Origin: Spongospora subterranea f. sp. subterranea
Lineage: Eukaryota; Endomyxa: Phytomyxea; Phytomyxea; Plasmodiophorida
Assembly (NCBI GenBank): GCA_049724395.1
Contig: JAUGWO010000023.1
Location: 372,001-436,000, forward strand
Length of the DNA stretch: 64,000 bases
Direction: 5' to 3'
Shown: positions 14,642 to 26,208 of the stretch, piece after piece
Numbering within the stretch: position 1 is the stretch's first letter
Layout: each line of letters opens with the position of its first letter
Made by a program: the position numbers and the translations under genes
Notes under the pieces: generated by a model
The model's database searches: none
What the model saw: the letters and a program-made list of their open reading frames with translations, nothing else
What the model was told of the DNA's origin: nothing

Positions 14642-15631
14642 ATGGGGTGCGAGAGGCTTCCCCCAATTCAGAAGTTACTTATTCTGGTCACCATTATTAT
14701 TGCTTGTCAGGTTGGGGGCCGTAATGCAGCTCGTGCTCATACAGCATTTTATCCGGCTCAAAACTTCCACCATAAAAATCAAGTAATATGGCCATTTAAT
14801 TACGGTGAAGCAGGCACTCCGAAGCCTGAAAATCAACCTCAAGATCGTGGTAGCCAATCTGATAATGATTCTGGCAACGAGCCTGACCCTCTTGATGGTC
14901 AATCTGAAACAGAAGACTACGAATCTGATAAAGAATCTAACACTGAATACGACGGATTTGACGGTTCTCACGGTGGCGAACCCAACACGGATCGCAATAA
15001 CGACGAATCTTATAATGGTCAACCAAACAGTGATGATAATGAGTCTGATGAACCTCAAGAGAGTCCATCAACCACTGGTGATGATGAATCTGATGAACCT
15101 CATGGCGGCCAACAAAACACTGATGCCATTGATTCTGATGAACCTCAAGGTGGTCAATCAAACACTGATGACAATGAATCTGATGAACCTCAAGGGGGTC
15201 ACTCAAATACTGATGACAGTGAATCTGATGAACTACATGACGGCCAAAACACTGATGATTATGAATCTGATGAACTAAATGACGGTCAATCAAACACTGA
15301 TGATAATAATTCTGATGAACTACATGACGGTCAATCAAACACTGATGATAACAATTCTGATGACCTACATGACGGCCAATCAAACATTGATGATAATAAT
15401 TCTGATGAGCAACATGACGGCCAATCAAACACTGATGATTATGAATCTGATGAACCTGATGATGGTCAAACAAATGATCATACTGATGGTCATGAACCTC
15501 AAAACTCTCAGAGCGATATCACTGAAGATTTTGGAAGTCCCACAACAATCCCACAACAAGATGTCCCTGAACAAAGAGAGTTATTTTCCAACTTGAGGTT
15601 GGAATCTGTGCTCCAGTCGTTATCAAAGTAA
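14642..15631 (+). CDS. Secreted acidic protein with 15-residue tandem repeats
   Basis: This is one uninterrupted frame of 329 codons from ATG at 14642. Residues 1-26 form a signal peptide (LLILVTIIIACQVGG). From about residue 135 to 285 the protein is built of a 15-residue unit of the form SDE(P/L)(Q/H)(G/D)GQSNTDDNE, repeated about ten times with slow drift. The DNA period is 45 nt. The N-terminal third is a more degenerate version of the same Asp/Glu/Ser/Asn/Gln-rich composition. There are no cysteines in the repeat part and no membrane anchor. It resembles low-complexity wall or secreted matrix proteins. Calcium binding or a host-facing role can be imagined but not shown. It lies 0.8 kb upstream of the secreted chitin deacetylase pair, on the same strand. 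Confidence 0.75.
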   Translation: MGCERLPPIQKLLILVTIIIACQVGGRNAARAHTAFYPAQNFHHKNQVIWPFNYGEAGTPKPENQPQDRGSQSDNDSGNEPDPLDGQSETEDYESDKESNTEYDGFDGSHGGEPNTDRNNDESYNGQPNSDDNESDEPQESPSTTGDDESDEPHGGQQNTDAIDSDEPQGGQSNTDDNESDEPQGGHSNTDDSESDELHDGQNTDDYESDELNDGQSNTDDNNSDELHDGQSNTDDNNSDDLHDGQSNIDDNNSDEQHDGQSNTDDYESDEPDDGQTNDHTDGHEPQNSQSDITEDFGSPTTIPQQDVPEQRELFSNLRLESVLQSLSK

Positions 15632-16455
15632 AGAATTGGCTTGTCGGCACCGTTTCTTATGTGGACAAAATGACTTCGGCTGGCTGTAAGTTCGTTTTTT
15701 TTTCAAAAGTTGTCGCTGGATTCTATCATGAATAAATAATTGATTTTCCTGCTTTCTTGAATGCGATATATACTCCTTTCCCGGTTAAATTCAGCTCCTC
15801 AACTCTACCAACCCGAGCACTGATGCACTCGACGTCATCGATAAGCGCTGCACAGACCAATATTGAGCATTTCGAATTGCCTGTTGTTCATTCGCGAGCA
15901 GATCTCGATGCTATATGAACAGCAATGTGAGTCCCCGCTTTTTTCTGGGTTCCATGATCAATATTAACGTTTCAAAATTACCGGGTTCAGTCAAGGGCAC
16001 GTTCAGCCATTATTAAAAGGCAGCAAATAACCAAATCATATTATAACCAATCGAGTGATTTAGTGAAATTAGAAACGAAATCTACAGCAGCTTTTTTGGA
16101 ACAACCCATTTGAAACTGTTACGCTAGATGTTGATCTGGAACAAATGTTCCTTCGTTGCGTTCGACCTCACGAACATATTTTGTCCACTGCTCGATGATC
16201 ATTGCCACCGCCCATTCATACGATCCACAAGCTGCAAATGCATAATTGAGGGTGACTTCCAGCTAATTCATCCAATGATTCTTATTGAGATCTCGTCACC
16301 GGCCAATTTCACGATTCATTTGAGCGCCTCATCTTGAGACGCCTGCGTTGATTAGATTGACTGTTTACACGATTATCTTTCACGTGTTCCGGTCTCACTG
16401 TCCAGATGACTGAAATTCCACAAAGGAACCTTCACGTTCGCTGCTCAGGGTCGTG
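15632..16455. other. Intergenic region upstream of chitin deacetylase 1
   Basis: An 820-bp stretch. A minus-strand segment near 16150-16260 reads a protein-like run (ACGSYEWAVAMIIEQWTKYV) but lacks start, stop and splice context. No gene is called. The last 100-200 bp before 16456 presumably hold the promoter of the deacetylase gene. Confidence 0.45.
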
Positions 16456-17601
16456 ATGACATCATTCTTCAAAACGATCAATATGATCGTCTTGATCGTT
16501 TCTCTATCGTGTTTCGCGATTGTGCAGGCTTATAATATCCGGGCATTATCGTCATGTGGAGACGGGAATCGGGTTGTTGCATTTACCTTCGACGATGGCC
16601 CTGATCCGATCTACGATGACGAGCTAATGACAGAACTACGAGACGTCGGCATCAACGCAACTTTCTTCACATCGCCCAAAGTTCGAAGATTATGATGAGG
16701 ACGAACAATGCCAATTGGCGCTTCTGCAGCACCTTGACGGGCATCAGATTGAAATGCATACTATGTCTCATCCTCACTTCCCCAAAATTTCAGATGCCGA
16801 AATCGATTTCGAGATGGTCAGTTCGGCGAATTGGGTGAGCAGGTGCACACAAGGACATATACCGAAATACTTTCGTCCACCGTATGGAGAACTCACACCA
16901 TCACAAGTACAATTACTGTCTGATAGATACGGTATGATTCATTTTTTTCATTTTAATTTTGTATTCAACGCGTTTGTTTGAGCATTCTTGAAACTCTTCA
17001 CGTGTTCCAAGTTACCCTCACGAGCACCTATCTATTCACGTTTTGTTCTTTGTGTAAAATCGTTTGTTGCAATTCCACGTTTAAGAAAATCCTCTGGGGC
17101 ACTAACTCTGGACAAATGCTGCGATTTATAACTTTCTTTATTGGTTGGATCATTCATTGAATTGTTTTAACAGGCGTCATCATCACACAATGGAACGTTG
17201 AGAGTGATGACCACGAGTTCGAAGAAAACCACGACCCAGACGTAAAACATCATTACTATGCTTATTCATTGGCCAATGACGTTCTCGTTTTCCACAGGTT
17301 GTTGCCCAGCGTGTGATCGACAACTTTGAAGAAAAGGTGCACATTGGCAACTCGGCGATTATTTTAATGCACAACTACTTCGCTGGTTTGCGACCCTGTA
17401 ATGTTGATACAATCTTCCCATTAGCGATCTGACTGTGTGACTTCTTATTGTTTCACAGCTGTCGTAACGCAAGTTGCCAACTACTTTAAGGAAATCGGCT
17501 ACAGGTTTGTGACAATAGATGAATGCTATAAGATGTGCGAAGAATCCATCTGCAAAGGGACCGGTGGCCCAACCTTTTACGACGATGTCTATGTTCCATA
17601 G
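16456..17601 (+). CDS. Secreted NodB-type polysaccharide (chitin) deacetylase 1
   Basis: ATG at 16456 starts a signal peptide (MIVLIVSLSCFAIVQA). The five NodB motifs follow: TFDDGPDP (metal-binding Asp-Asp), HTMSHPHF (metal-binding His pair), YFRPPYGEL, QWNVESDD and ILMHNYF. The protein ends GGPTFYDDVYVP, with TAG at 17599-17601. Family members remove acetyl groups from N-acetylglucosamine polymers such as chitin. Introns are 16936-17173 (238 nt) and two short ones (about 56-60 nt) after HDP-D and RP, each at the same site as in the second copy 2.5 kb downstream. One extra A at 16678-16680 (CCCAAAG) breaks the frame just after TFFTSP; without it the frame runs on as KFEDYDEDEQC. I consider a sequence error likely. 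Confidence 0.9.
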
Positions 17602-17603
17602 TT

Positions 17604-17621
17604 GGGGGGGGGGGGGGGGGG
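17604..17621 (+). repeat. Run of 18 G immediately after the deacetylase 1 stop codon
   Basis: Eighteen consecutive G bases begin two bases after TAG. It is the longest homopolymer I noticed in the window. Its true length is doubtful in any sequencing method. Confidence 0.97.
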
Positions 17622-19007
17622 AACGCCGCCATCCGATAAGAGAAATGCAAGCCATCTCGTATAATGTAGACATATGATGAATTTTCAGAACAAAGGGCAT
17701 TTCCCCCGTTATCTAGTCGAATCAATATTGCAGTATAGAATGATAATCAATTATTATCGAGCTTATTGTGATGCCTGCCAAACGATTTGCTTTGGTAATA
17801 GCGTCGGTTGGACATGCAGGGACTGAAGATTATACCTCGGTGATCAACAGCTTGTTATAGGGACCTACTGAAGCGAGGTTCCATGAGCCTTGGCACGAAG
17901 GGTGCGAGCAAAAGCGAGTCTCAAGAAAAGGGAACAGAGAAAAAACTTGTTGATATTATAGCTATGGAGGAGATAGCAATATAGAGAAGCATCTGCCGTG
18001 TTCAAGCGTTCGATAACGTTTTCCAAATGCTGGCGATTCAAGTTCTGACTTGTCTCATTTCTAATCCTGTATTGTCAATGATAATTTGGGACAATCTAGG
18101 GTATCAAAAATGAACGAAGCAGGGTTTAGACGTTCTTCTTGTTTTTTATCTGAGAGTACCGTCCCAAATGATGATGTGACAATCCGTGATAGCAAAATTG
18201 TTGCAAACAGGGGAATAATGAGTTTTGGCTCATGATCATTTTCTCTGATCTCAAGGTGTCACAATGCTGATATGCGCGAGTGGCAACAACTGATATATTA
18301 CGGTATCAGAAATGCAGGATATCAAACTTAAATATTACAATTCCCAAAAATGAGCGTGTCACCAAAATGTGCGGCTTTGTCGGTGAACTGCAGACGCTCT
18401 GCCGGTTCTCGTAAATTTGGATAAGTTTTGTTGTCACCTCTTAGGACGCGTTGGGTGTCTATGCCTGACGATTTGTTAATGACATTCTTGGGGACTTGAA
18501 AGCTGAAACCGAGTTGGCAATCTTGAGCATGATTGCATCAGTCAGGGAAACAGTCAAGCAATAATTTCTTTGATATATTTTGCATATTACGACCATCACG
18601 CCGAATTTTCGGTTGAATGGTTTGCATCACTTTCAAATTGTCGATGTTTCCCCATATGCAAAATAAGCAGTTTAAGAAGCTGATGAATGGCACCGTGGGA
18701 ACAGTTCCATTAAAATGCTACGCCTGTTTCTTCTAACAACCCCTAGTCGGATTTCTGGTTCTTGATCAAATCGCTGATGCTGAGCTTTGCACTAACCCAA
18801 TTCCAGCAACGCCACCAGATTGTAAATATCCATTAGCGACTGCCCTTGTGAGGAATCGTAAAACCTGTCTATCTTTGTGACGACCCTGTCACCACCACCA
18901 TACTAATGCCAGCGTTGCATCTAGTCTACCACTTGCTGTTAACACATGTTTCAAATATCTGTTCGACCTGCTTATTCGGATATTCATCTCACAGGTCCTC
19001 ATTCACA
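17622..19007. other. Intergenic region between the two deacetylase genes
   Basis: About 1.4 kb with no open frame of note, no repeat array and no similarity to the coding regions of the flanking duplicates that I could see. The tandem duplication therefore seems old, with diverged spacer. Confidence 0.5.
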
Positions 19008-20013
19008 ATGGTGACCCTGATTGTATGGTTATGGTTTTCTACGTTTGCCTTTGAGATTGTAATAGCTGCAGAACCCAGGGCGTTCTCGTCGTGTGGCAAC
19101 GGGCGTCGGGTCGTGGCGCTGACCTTTGACGACGGACCAGATCCGAAGTACGATAACATTGTTATGGCCGAACTGCGAGAGTTTAATGTCAAGGCAACAT
19201 TCTTCACAGCACCAGGATCCCGAGGCTATGATAATGGCGCTATGTGTCGCATGGCGTCAAAATTACGGGAAGAAGGGCATCAACTTGAAATGCACACAAT
19301 TGATCATGGTCACCTACCCAAAATGACGCTCAAACAGATTGATAAGGAGATGCGACAGTCGAAAGAATGGGTCAAGAATTGCACTGGGGGCCACGAACCA
19401 AAGTATTTCCGCCCTCCATATGGAGAACTCCTCCCAAAGCAAAGCACGGCACATATCAAACAAACTCGGTGAGTTTGTTTCACACTAAGCGGCTACTGAG
19501 ATTTTTCTCTGGATATTCGCTTACCAAGCGTTTAGTTGTTCATCTGAGTGATTTAATATTTGTTATAGGCCAAATTATATCAATGTGGAATGTGGAGAGT
19601 GACGATGCAGACGACGACACAAAACTCACCTCAGATGTAACTCAAACTCTGAATTTTGGCTATGATTGCCTCATACTCAACTCTTTGGGTTCCAGGCCAT
19701 TGTTCAACGCGTCATTGAAAGGTTTGAAAAGAACGTGGGCGTGGGCAACTCAGCTGTTATTCTCATGCACGACTTTTATGCTGGGCTGCGACCAAGTAAA
19801 CATCACCTATTCGCTGCGATTGAATTCATTAGCTGATCGTTACAATATTCGTTGCGTTTTCTCTTTTAGCTGTCGTAAGGAAGGTGATTAAATACTTCAA
19901 GAGTCATAAATATTCGTTCGTCACTGTTGATCAATGCTATGGGAGGTGTCGTCAAAGAGTCTGTAAGGGGTCTGGAGGTCCAACTCCTTATGAAAGACGT
20001 ATATGTTCCGTAA
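19008..20013 (+). CDS. Secreted NodB-type polysaccharide (chitin) deacetylase 2
   Basis: ATG at 19008 opens a signal peptide (VTLIVWLWFSTFAFEIVIAA). The motifs are TFDDGPDP, HTIDHGHL, YFRPPYGEL, MWNVESDD and VILMHDFY, and the end reads GGPTPY then DVYVP in the homologous frame (TAA 20011-20013). Intron sites match those of the first copy, including the short intron after TSD and the one before VVRKVIKYF. The two are tandem duplicates with clearly diverged sequence. Two single extra A/C bases disturb the frame: one at 19433-19438 before the counterpart of SQVQLLSDRYG, one at 19993-19995 before DVYVP. The catalytic motifs are intact in both copies, which suggests both work on cell-wall or cyst chitin and that the frame breaks may be sequence errors. 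Confidence 0.88.
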
Positions 20014-20171
20014 ATCCAACTGGCTCATTCAACCAGTCATGACATCATGTAATAATAAATGCACTATCCCATGGTATGAGGACCGCCCCAATGTGGACAC
20101 CAAGCGGGCCGGCGTCTACGGTTTGTTTTTTGTTGAAAATTGATCCATTAGGCCGTTGCGGTTTTTTGCAG

Positions 20172-21208
20172 TTAATGAAATGCTGGCATCTGGCTCAGTG
20201 GAGTGTCGATAACTACCGTTGGCCGACAAAAATCATCCTCGTGTGAAACGAGATGGGTGCCGCGATGGTTTGGACGAAGGAGCTCAGTGACATCAGCTTC
20301 ATGGAAAAAGGACTGAAGAATCAGGGTCGATTGTATCCAGAACACTTCTTGGGCCAGAAAGAGGAAGTCACTGCAGTAATTAAGGTGGTGATGGTGCATG
20401 TAAAGGCGACTTAGAGCTTCAGCGGCGCTGCTCGGACAATCAGGGTCGTCAAATGCCGGACAAAGCAAGAATTGTTGACTGTCGGCACCTCTGCGAGGAC
20501 GTTCTCACGGGCTAATTATAAGTGCACTTCAACTGAATAAAACCAACGCTGACGATTCAATGAAGACGATAAGAAGTAAACGCTTTTGACGTGAGAACGG
20601 CAGAACTTTTGTGGCAATCCTGTTGTTGGTTGATCGAGAGGTTGCGCAGAGAATGTCAAAGGAATATATAGGCTATCATGCATAAACAGAACTGTACCTT
20701 TATCCTATCTATGGGTCAGTCCAAGGAACAGGTGTTGAGGTTTGAACGCTCGCGCCGGGGTTAGGAAGTGGTGTCTGTCAATACCTCAGCCAAATTTAAA
20801 CCAGTTGATGAAATTACTGTAGAAAGATTTTTGATTGTTTTGCTACATGAAATTTCAGGAAGTAATTAATTTCGTTATTAATTCAATAATCATTTGTCAG
20901 TGCGAGTTAGTGTTTACTTGGTCGTTGCCTAATTCGCCCTCTTCTCCATTAGCGATGTACTCGCACATCTCCTCTTCTGTTCTCGCTGTGGATGAATACC
21001 ATTCGCGGCTGGCCGGATCCCAGAAAAGGGCATCGTTTCTGGCAGCTTCCCGCGAGGTGAATACACCACCCCGGCGCGAAACTGTCCTTCCAGGTTCCGA
21101 ATGGTAACGCCATCCGACCATGGAACTACCCTGTATCATAAGATCCTCCATTGTAAATGACAACATGAATGGAGGGGCACTATCGCTTTGGCTGGAGTCA
21201 ATGGTCAT
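20172..21208 (-). CDS. Hypothetical protein(s), unresolved exons
   Basis: Two protein-like minus-strand stretches lie here. From ATG at 21208 a frame of 103 codons starts MTIDSSQSDSAPPFMLSF and includes FWDPASREWYSSTARTEEE. A second, at 20468-20172, contains AEALSRLYMHHHHLNYCSDF and PNHRGTHLVSHEDDF. They may be two exons of one gene with an intron near 20475-20915, or separate small genes. No signal peptide, membrane segment or domain is recognisable. The downstream end converges on deacetylase 2 with about 160 bp between stops. Confidence 0.35.
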
Positions 21209-22099
21209 CGTTGTAAGTTAATATAAAAGTGAAAGTTACCATCAAAATTCTTTCAAATCCATAGCCAGGATAGTGCCAGGATCTATAATTTAGTGACTCA
21301 GACAGTAAAGTCAATCAAACACCTCGCTCATCTCCTGTTCCTGCCGCTGCTCAAGGCAAACTCTCAGCGATTTTACTCTATTGGCCCGGCTTTAAGCGGA
21401 AACTTTGCTGTTGGAGCAAAGGGCAGATTGAGCAATACCAACTCAGCGCATTGCTGGAGATCGCCAGGATTTCTGCACGGAGCCTCAGCAACGCCGCCAT
21501 TCGTAGCATTAGACTCTGACGGAAAAGAACAACAAGCACTGCGTTGAGGATCTGGCTGCGCTTTGCCTATACTGCATCAATTCTGATCAGTGAATCGCTT
21601 GATATCTCAGGGAGCTTCCACGAATAGTTACTCCAAAATTTAAATTAGGCCAGGTGCTCTTCAATCAAACAGGACTCATAGACTCGATGATTTTCAAAAA
21701 ACATTGCAAAAACGTATTGGTCATACGTTGTCCATAAACAATTTTGGGAGCAACATCGCTTTGTGATTTTGTATTGCTATCAGAGCATTGTGGAATACTC
21801 ATATATTCATCCCTCGGTATCGCTCGTCGCAGGATAATTGCATCATGACCCATGTCATTACATGATCTCAAACATGTGCATCAGAGTAATATCGTCACCA
21901 GCAGCAGCTCACAGCAACGATGCAGCGTCATCTACCCAATGCTGTAGTGTGCACTTGATCCCAGAGTCCTATTCACAAACTACATATCACGGCTATCAGT
22001 CTTAAATAAGTTCATAAGTGTGACCGTCTTGTTATCTGAGTTGATTACCCCTTCACTGATCCAGGTTGTGCTGTCTGCTCTTGTTTAGCAATAATCGAC
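21209..22099. other. Intergenic region upstream of the PHOSPHO-type phosphatase
   Basis: About 890 bp. A plus-strand open stretch at 21293-21547 (AHLLFLPLLKANSQRFYSIG) has no start context or family match. I call nothing here. Confidence 0.45.
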
Positions 22100-23410
22100 A
22101 TGGGAAAAGTGGCGGTGGTGTGGGATTTTGATTGGTCGATGATCGATGAAAACACAGACAACTGGATCGTGGATGAACTTGGCGTTGGCGATCCTTCAAT
22201 TATAGAGTCTCTGAAAGATGCAACGCTGTTTCCTGTCTGGACCGATCGCGTCAACGATGCGATGCGTCGATTGCATCAGGACCGAAGTATTGGTCGTGAA
22301 GCCCTGCTCGTTAAGCTGGCACAGATTCCTTTCCATCCAGGAATGATCGCGGCGGTAACTTGTTTCGGCATTACCAAAAAATAACAACTGAATAACTAGC
22401 TGTTGTTCCTAGCATCGCTGAACTTTTTTTTCAAACTCTGTTCAGTGTTGCGCCACAATGCCATCTACACATGTTCAACACATATCAGCAGATAGATGAA
22501 ACCGATCTGGATAAATGCGACGTTTTTCATTCTGTTTTTATCGTTTATCGCCAATGCTGAAAGCCATTACTTTTTTCGAGACAAAAGTCTTCTGAATAAA
22601 AATTTAGTACTGTATTTTTCAGGTAAACATGCTTCATTCCATTGGCGCCTATCAGGTGATATTGTCGGATTCCAACTCCGAGTTCATCCGATGTGTGCTC
22701 GAGGCGCACGATCTCACCCAATTTATAAATGAAATCATAACGAACCCAGCTCATTTTGACGATTCAGGTAATCCACGTCCGATCAAACTCCTTTGTTTTG
22801 CGGTTTATTTCGATTGCGTTTTTGTTCGTGAATTGTAATGAAGATAGAATCGTTAGTCTTGATGGAAAATGTTTGGTTTATAGGTCGTCTCATAGTCCAG
22901 CGTCATCAACCAAGTTCCTCCCCACATGATTGCCCATTGTGCCCTCCTCAACTCTGCAAGGTCCTTTTTCAAATACTGCTTAAATTGTTGCTAACAGTCC
23001 ACCTAGGGAGCACAATTAACGAAGATCTTGAAGGTTGTATTAACTTTGTTTTTTATATACATTTTTGTTATATTCTGAGAAATTTCGATGATGCGATTGA
23101 AATTGTCATGCTGATGTTATTTGTTTCAGAGACTATCGGCTATCGAACGGCCAAAAGTCGTTTACGTTGGTGACGGGAATGGCGATTTATGCCCAAGCCT
23201 GCTGCTCCAGTAACCCGAGACATGCAGGGATTGAACAATTTCTCAATGACTTCGGTTCAACTGCACAGGAAAGGCGATGCTGTGTTTGCCCGTATCGGAT
23301 TTCCGCTATTATCACACCTACAACATAGCGATAGTGTGATGGCTGAAGTGATCCATTGGGAGAACGGCGATGATGCGCTGAGCAAAATGAAACGATTTCT
23401 GAATTTATAA
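22100..23410 (+). CDS. PHOSPHO-type HAD phosphatase
   Basis: The product is a haloacid-dehalogenase phosphatase of the PHOSPHO1/2 group, which act on phosphoethanolamine/phosphocholine, pyridoxal phosphate or pyrophosphate depending on the member. ATG at 22100 gives VVWDFDWSMIDENTDNW, where the first Asp of DFD is the expected nucleophile. Further exons give IPFHPGMIAAV, AYQVILSDSNSEFI (motif 2), HFDDSGRLIVQRHQP, CPLCPPQLCK, VVYVGDGNGDLCPSL (motif 4) and a last exon ending KRFLNL with TAA at 23408-23410. The first intron is long (22345-22622), others are shorter; a 59-nt one probably starts at the GTAACCCG near 23202. Exon frames join cleanly. Substrate cannot be read from the sequence. Confidence 0.88.
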
Positions 23411-23678
23411 ACGGGATTTCTTATTGTTGTTAGGAACTTTGATGCCCAAGCTGGTTGGTCAGAAAGAGATCGGCATGGTTTCCTAACCAGATACTCAGGA
23501 TCTTAATTTTAAGGCAAGCAGGGATAATGGGCTGGCTGATCGGCTGCCGACGGCCAGTGTTGAGAGGATATGCGCGACCCACTGATTATGTTTCAATGCG
23601 TTGCCGTTGTACAGTACTATGGACTACGTTCCCCACTTTGTTTGTCTTCTCGGCTCCACTCAAGAAACACTTGTAAAC

Positions 23679-26208
23679 ATGGTTGCTGTGTTGGCGATGG
23701 TTTTGATGGCATCCTTGTTGATGGCTAAAGCGCACGATGCCTGCGATCATCCTGTGTTGAGAGCCACGCCTCTTTGCGACACAGAATTGACGCAAGAGCA
23801 GCGGGCGAAGCGATTCGTTAAACTGTTGACCCTTTCGGAGAAAGTATCCCAGATGGGAAATAATGCACCAGGGATTCCTCGTCTAGGGTTGCCTGAGTAC
23901 CAGTGGTGGAATGAAGCCCTGCATGGTATATTGCGTTTGATATTCCCCACCCCCTCTGAGCCAAAGCCTGCTTTAGGCGTGTTGCACGACTGCGTCGATG
24001 GGCGTTGCGCAACGTCTTATCCGTCCCCATTAGCTTTGGCTGCTAGCTTCAACACTGAACTCGTTGAAACAGTTGCCGACCAGATTTCATCCGAAGCACG
24101 AGCCTTTCATAAATACAGCCACGGTCAATACGGTTTGCAAGTATGGACGCCAAATGTAAACATTTATCGCGATCCTCGCTGGTATGTGCTGCCCGCACCT
24201 TCGCCTTTTCGAATCTTCGATCCTAAAGCCAGTTGCAATTCTTAGGGGACGTGGGCAAGTACGGTAGACAATTGTTTTGTCATCCATTTTGTTAATATAA
24301 CCGCCAGGAAACGCCCGGAGAATGTCCATTTTTAACGAGCCAATACGCTATTCGGTATCTCAGGGGAATGCAAGGAAGTCGGTACATGAGCTATCCTAAG
24401 CTACTTGCCACCGTAAAACACTTCGCTGTATACAGCGTTGAATCCGGTAGAGAGTACTTCAACGCAAAAGTAAGGAATGCAGAATGAGTTATTTTGGAAG
24501 CGTTCACTCTGACAATGGACAGGTATCCGACATTGATCTATACCAAACATATTTGCCGGCGTTCAAATCAAGTATCAAGTCAGGACGTGCTGGGTCAATT
24601 ATGTGCTCATATAACGAAGTCAATGGTGTTCCTTCATGTTCTAACGATGTTTTACTCAAAAAATTGCTAAGAGATCAATGGCAATTTGAAGGTTTTGTCG
24701 TTTCTGATTGGTAAGTGTTTTTTCCAACTGACAACGCTGCTGACTTCTTATTATAGTGACGCGATCAACGATATCAGCAACAGACATCATTTTGCCAATG
24801 ATTCTGCTCATGGGGCGGCATTAGCCCTGCGATCCGGGGTAGATTTAGATTGTGGGTCCAGTTATCAGTATCTGGAGGAAGTATGCATATCGAGAAAACA
24901 CGATGTTATTATATGATGATAATTGCTGTCCAGGCGGTGACACTTGGTCTGGTTGAGGAAGATGAGGTGGACAAGTCCCTGGCTAGACTACTTAGTGCCA
25001 GAATTCAACTTGGCCTCTTTGACCCTGCCCTCGACCAGGTATACAATCAAATTCCTTTGCAGATAATCAATTCAAAAAAACATCGAAATACTGCCCGCAG
25101 TGCAGCAGAACAATCCCTGGTCTTGCTGAAGAATGTAAATGGGAGTTTGCCATTGAAGGCGGATCGCGTTGAAACCATTTTGGTGACGGGGCCACATGCC
25201 TTGACTACCACAGAACTTTGCAGTAATTATATTGGCCAGCTTCCCCATGTTGTATCCGTCTATGAAGGAATCCGTAAAGCTTTTAAAAATGCTGAGGTGC
25301 GACATCTACCAGGATGCGGGATGACCGAGTACGATGAGATTGACGCTGAGTCCGCCATGCAAGCCGCAGCATCGTCACAGTTCACAATTGTCGCGCTGGG
25401 TTTAGATCAAACTCAGGAAGCAGAAGTAAAAATATTCAATCTCTTGTGCCTGATCTAAACTTTCTTATAGGGGCGCGATCGAGACCATATTGTATTTCCA
25501 GGAAAACAAGAGGAGTTCCTCAAGCAAATCGCCCAAGTTACATCGAACGTGATATTAGTGGTGGTGGGGGGCGGGTCCATTGATCTAACATGGGCTAAAG
25601 CGTCACTCTCTGTCCGTGCCATCATTTACGCCATGTATCCTGGAGAAGAAACTGGCAACGCCATCGCAAACGCCGTCGTGGGAAAATTTAGCCCCAGCGG
25701 TCGTCTACCGATCACAATATATCCTGCTGAGTACGCGAAGGACACCGATTTGTTCTCCATGGATATGCGATCCGGTTTAGGCAGGACATACCGATTTTAC
25801 AACGGAGAACCTGTTTTTCCATTCGGTTTCGGTTTGTCGTACACATCGTTCCATTATGAATGGGTTACCCCTCCAGCCAATTATACGCTATTAGAGCTGG
25901 ACGTTGGGATCCCTTTTGAGATAACTGTTCAGAATATTGGTAATGAGACTAGCGATCATTCAGTATTGGCGTTTATGGAGATGAATATCCAAGGATGCCC
26001 GCTCCGACAGCTGTTTGCTATTGATCGAGTTAGCGCATTGCCACCTGGTGAAAGAACCACTATAACAATGGAATGGAACCCGCATGCTGCAGGCTGTGTT
26101 GACGCGCATGGTATACCGTCGTTGCCTGAAGGAGCTTACCGACTTGTCGTGGGTAATTTATCCCACACAGTTGAGTGGAACGGCGATGCGTCAAAATTTA
26201 TGTCCTAA
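23679..26208 (+). CDS. Secreted GH3 beta-xylosidase / alpha-arabinofuranosidase-like
   Basis: A glycoside hydrolase family 3 enzyme of the plant-type beta-D-xylosidase group. The start at 23679 is chosen because it opens a signal peptide (MVAVLAMVLMASLLMAKA) just before CDHPVLRATPLCD. Next come EWWNEALHG-like (YQWWNEALHGI), [20 protein letters not shown] (split by an intron at 24180-24245), KHFAVYSVE, SIMCSYNEVNGVPSC and the nucleophile region GFVVSDCDAIND (Asp24708-region codon, split by an intron at 24713-24756). The C-terminal half has the second alpha/beta domain (ILVTGPHA, YPGEETGNAIANAVVG) and a fibronectin-III-like end. About six introns of 45-65 nt fit the frame without breaks. It probably degrades xylan or arabinan from plant or algal walls outside the cell. 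Confidence 0.92.

Noticed and set aside
14675-15473. Open frames overlapping the acidic repeat gene in other frames and on the other strand
   Set aside because: They are shadows of the 45-nt repeat. Only the plus frame with a signal peptide and conserved acidic pattern makes sense.
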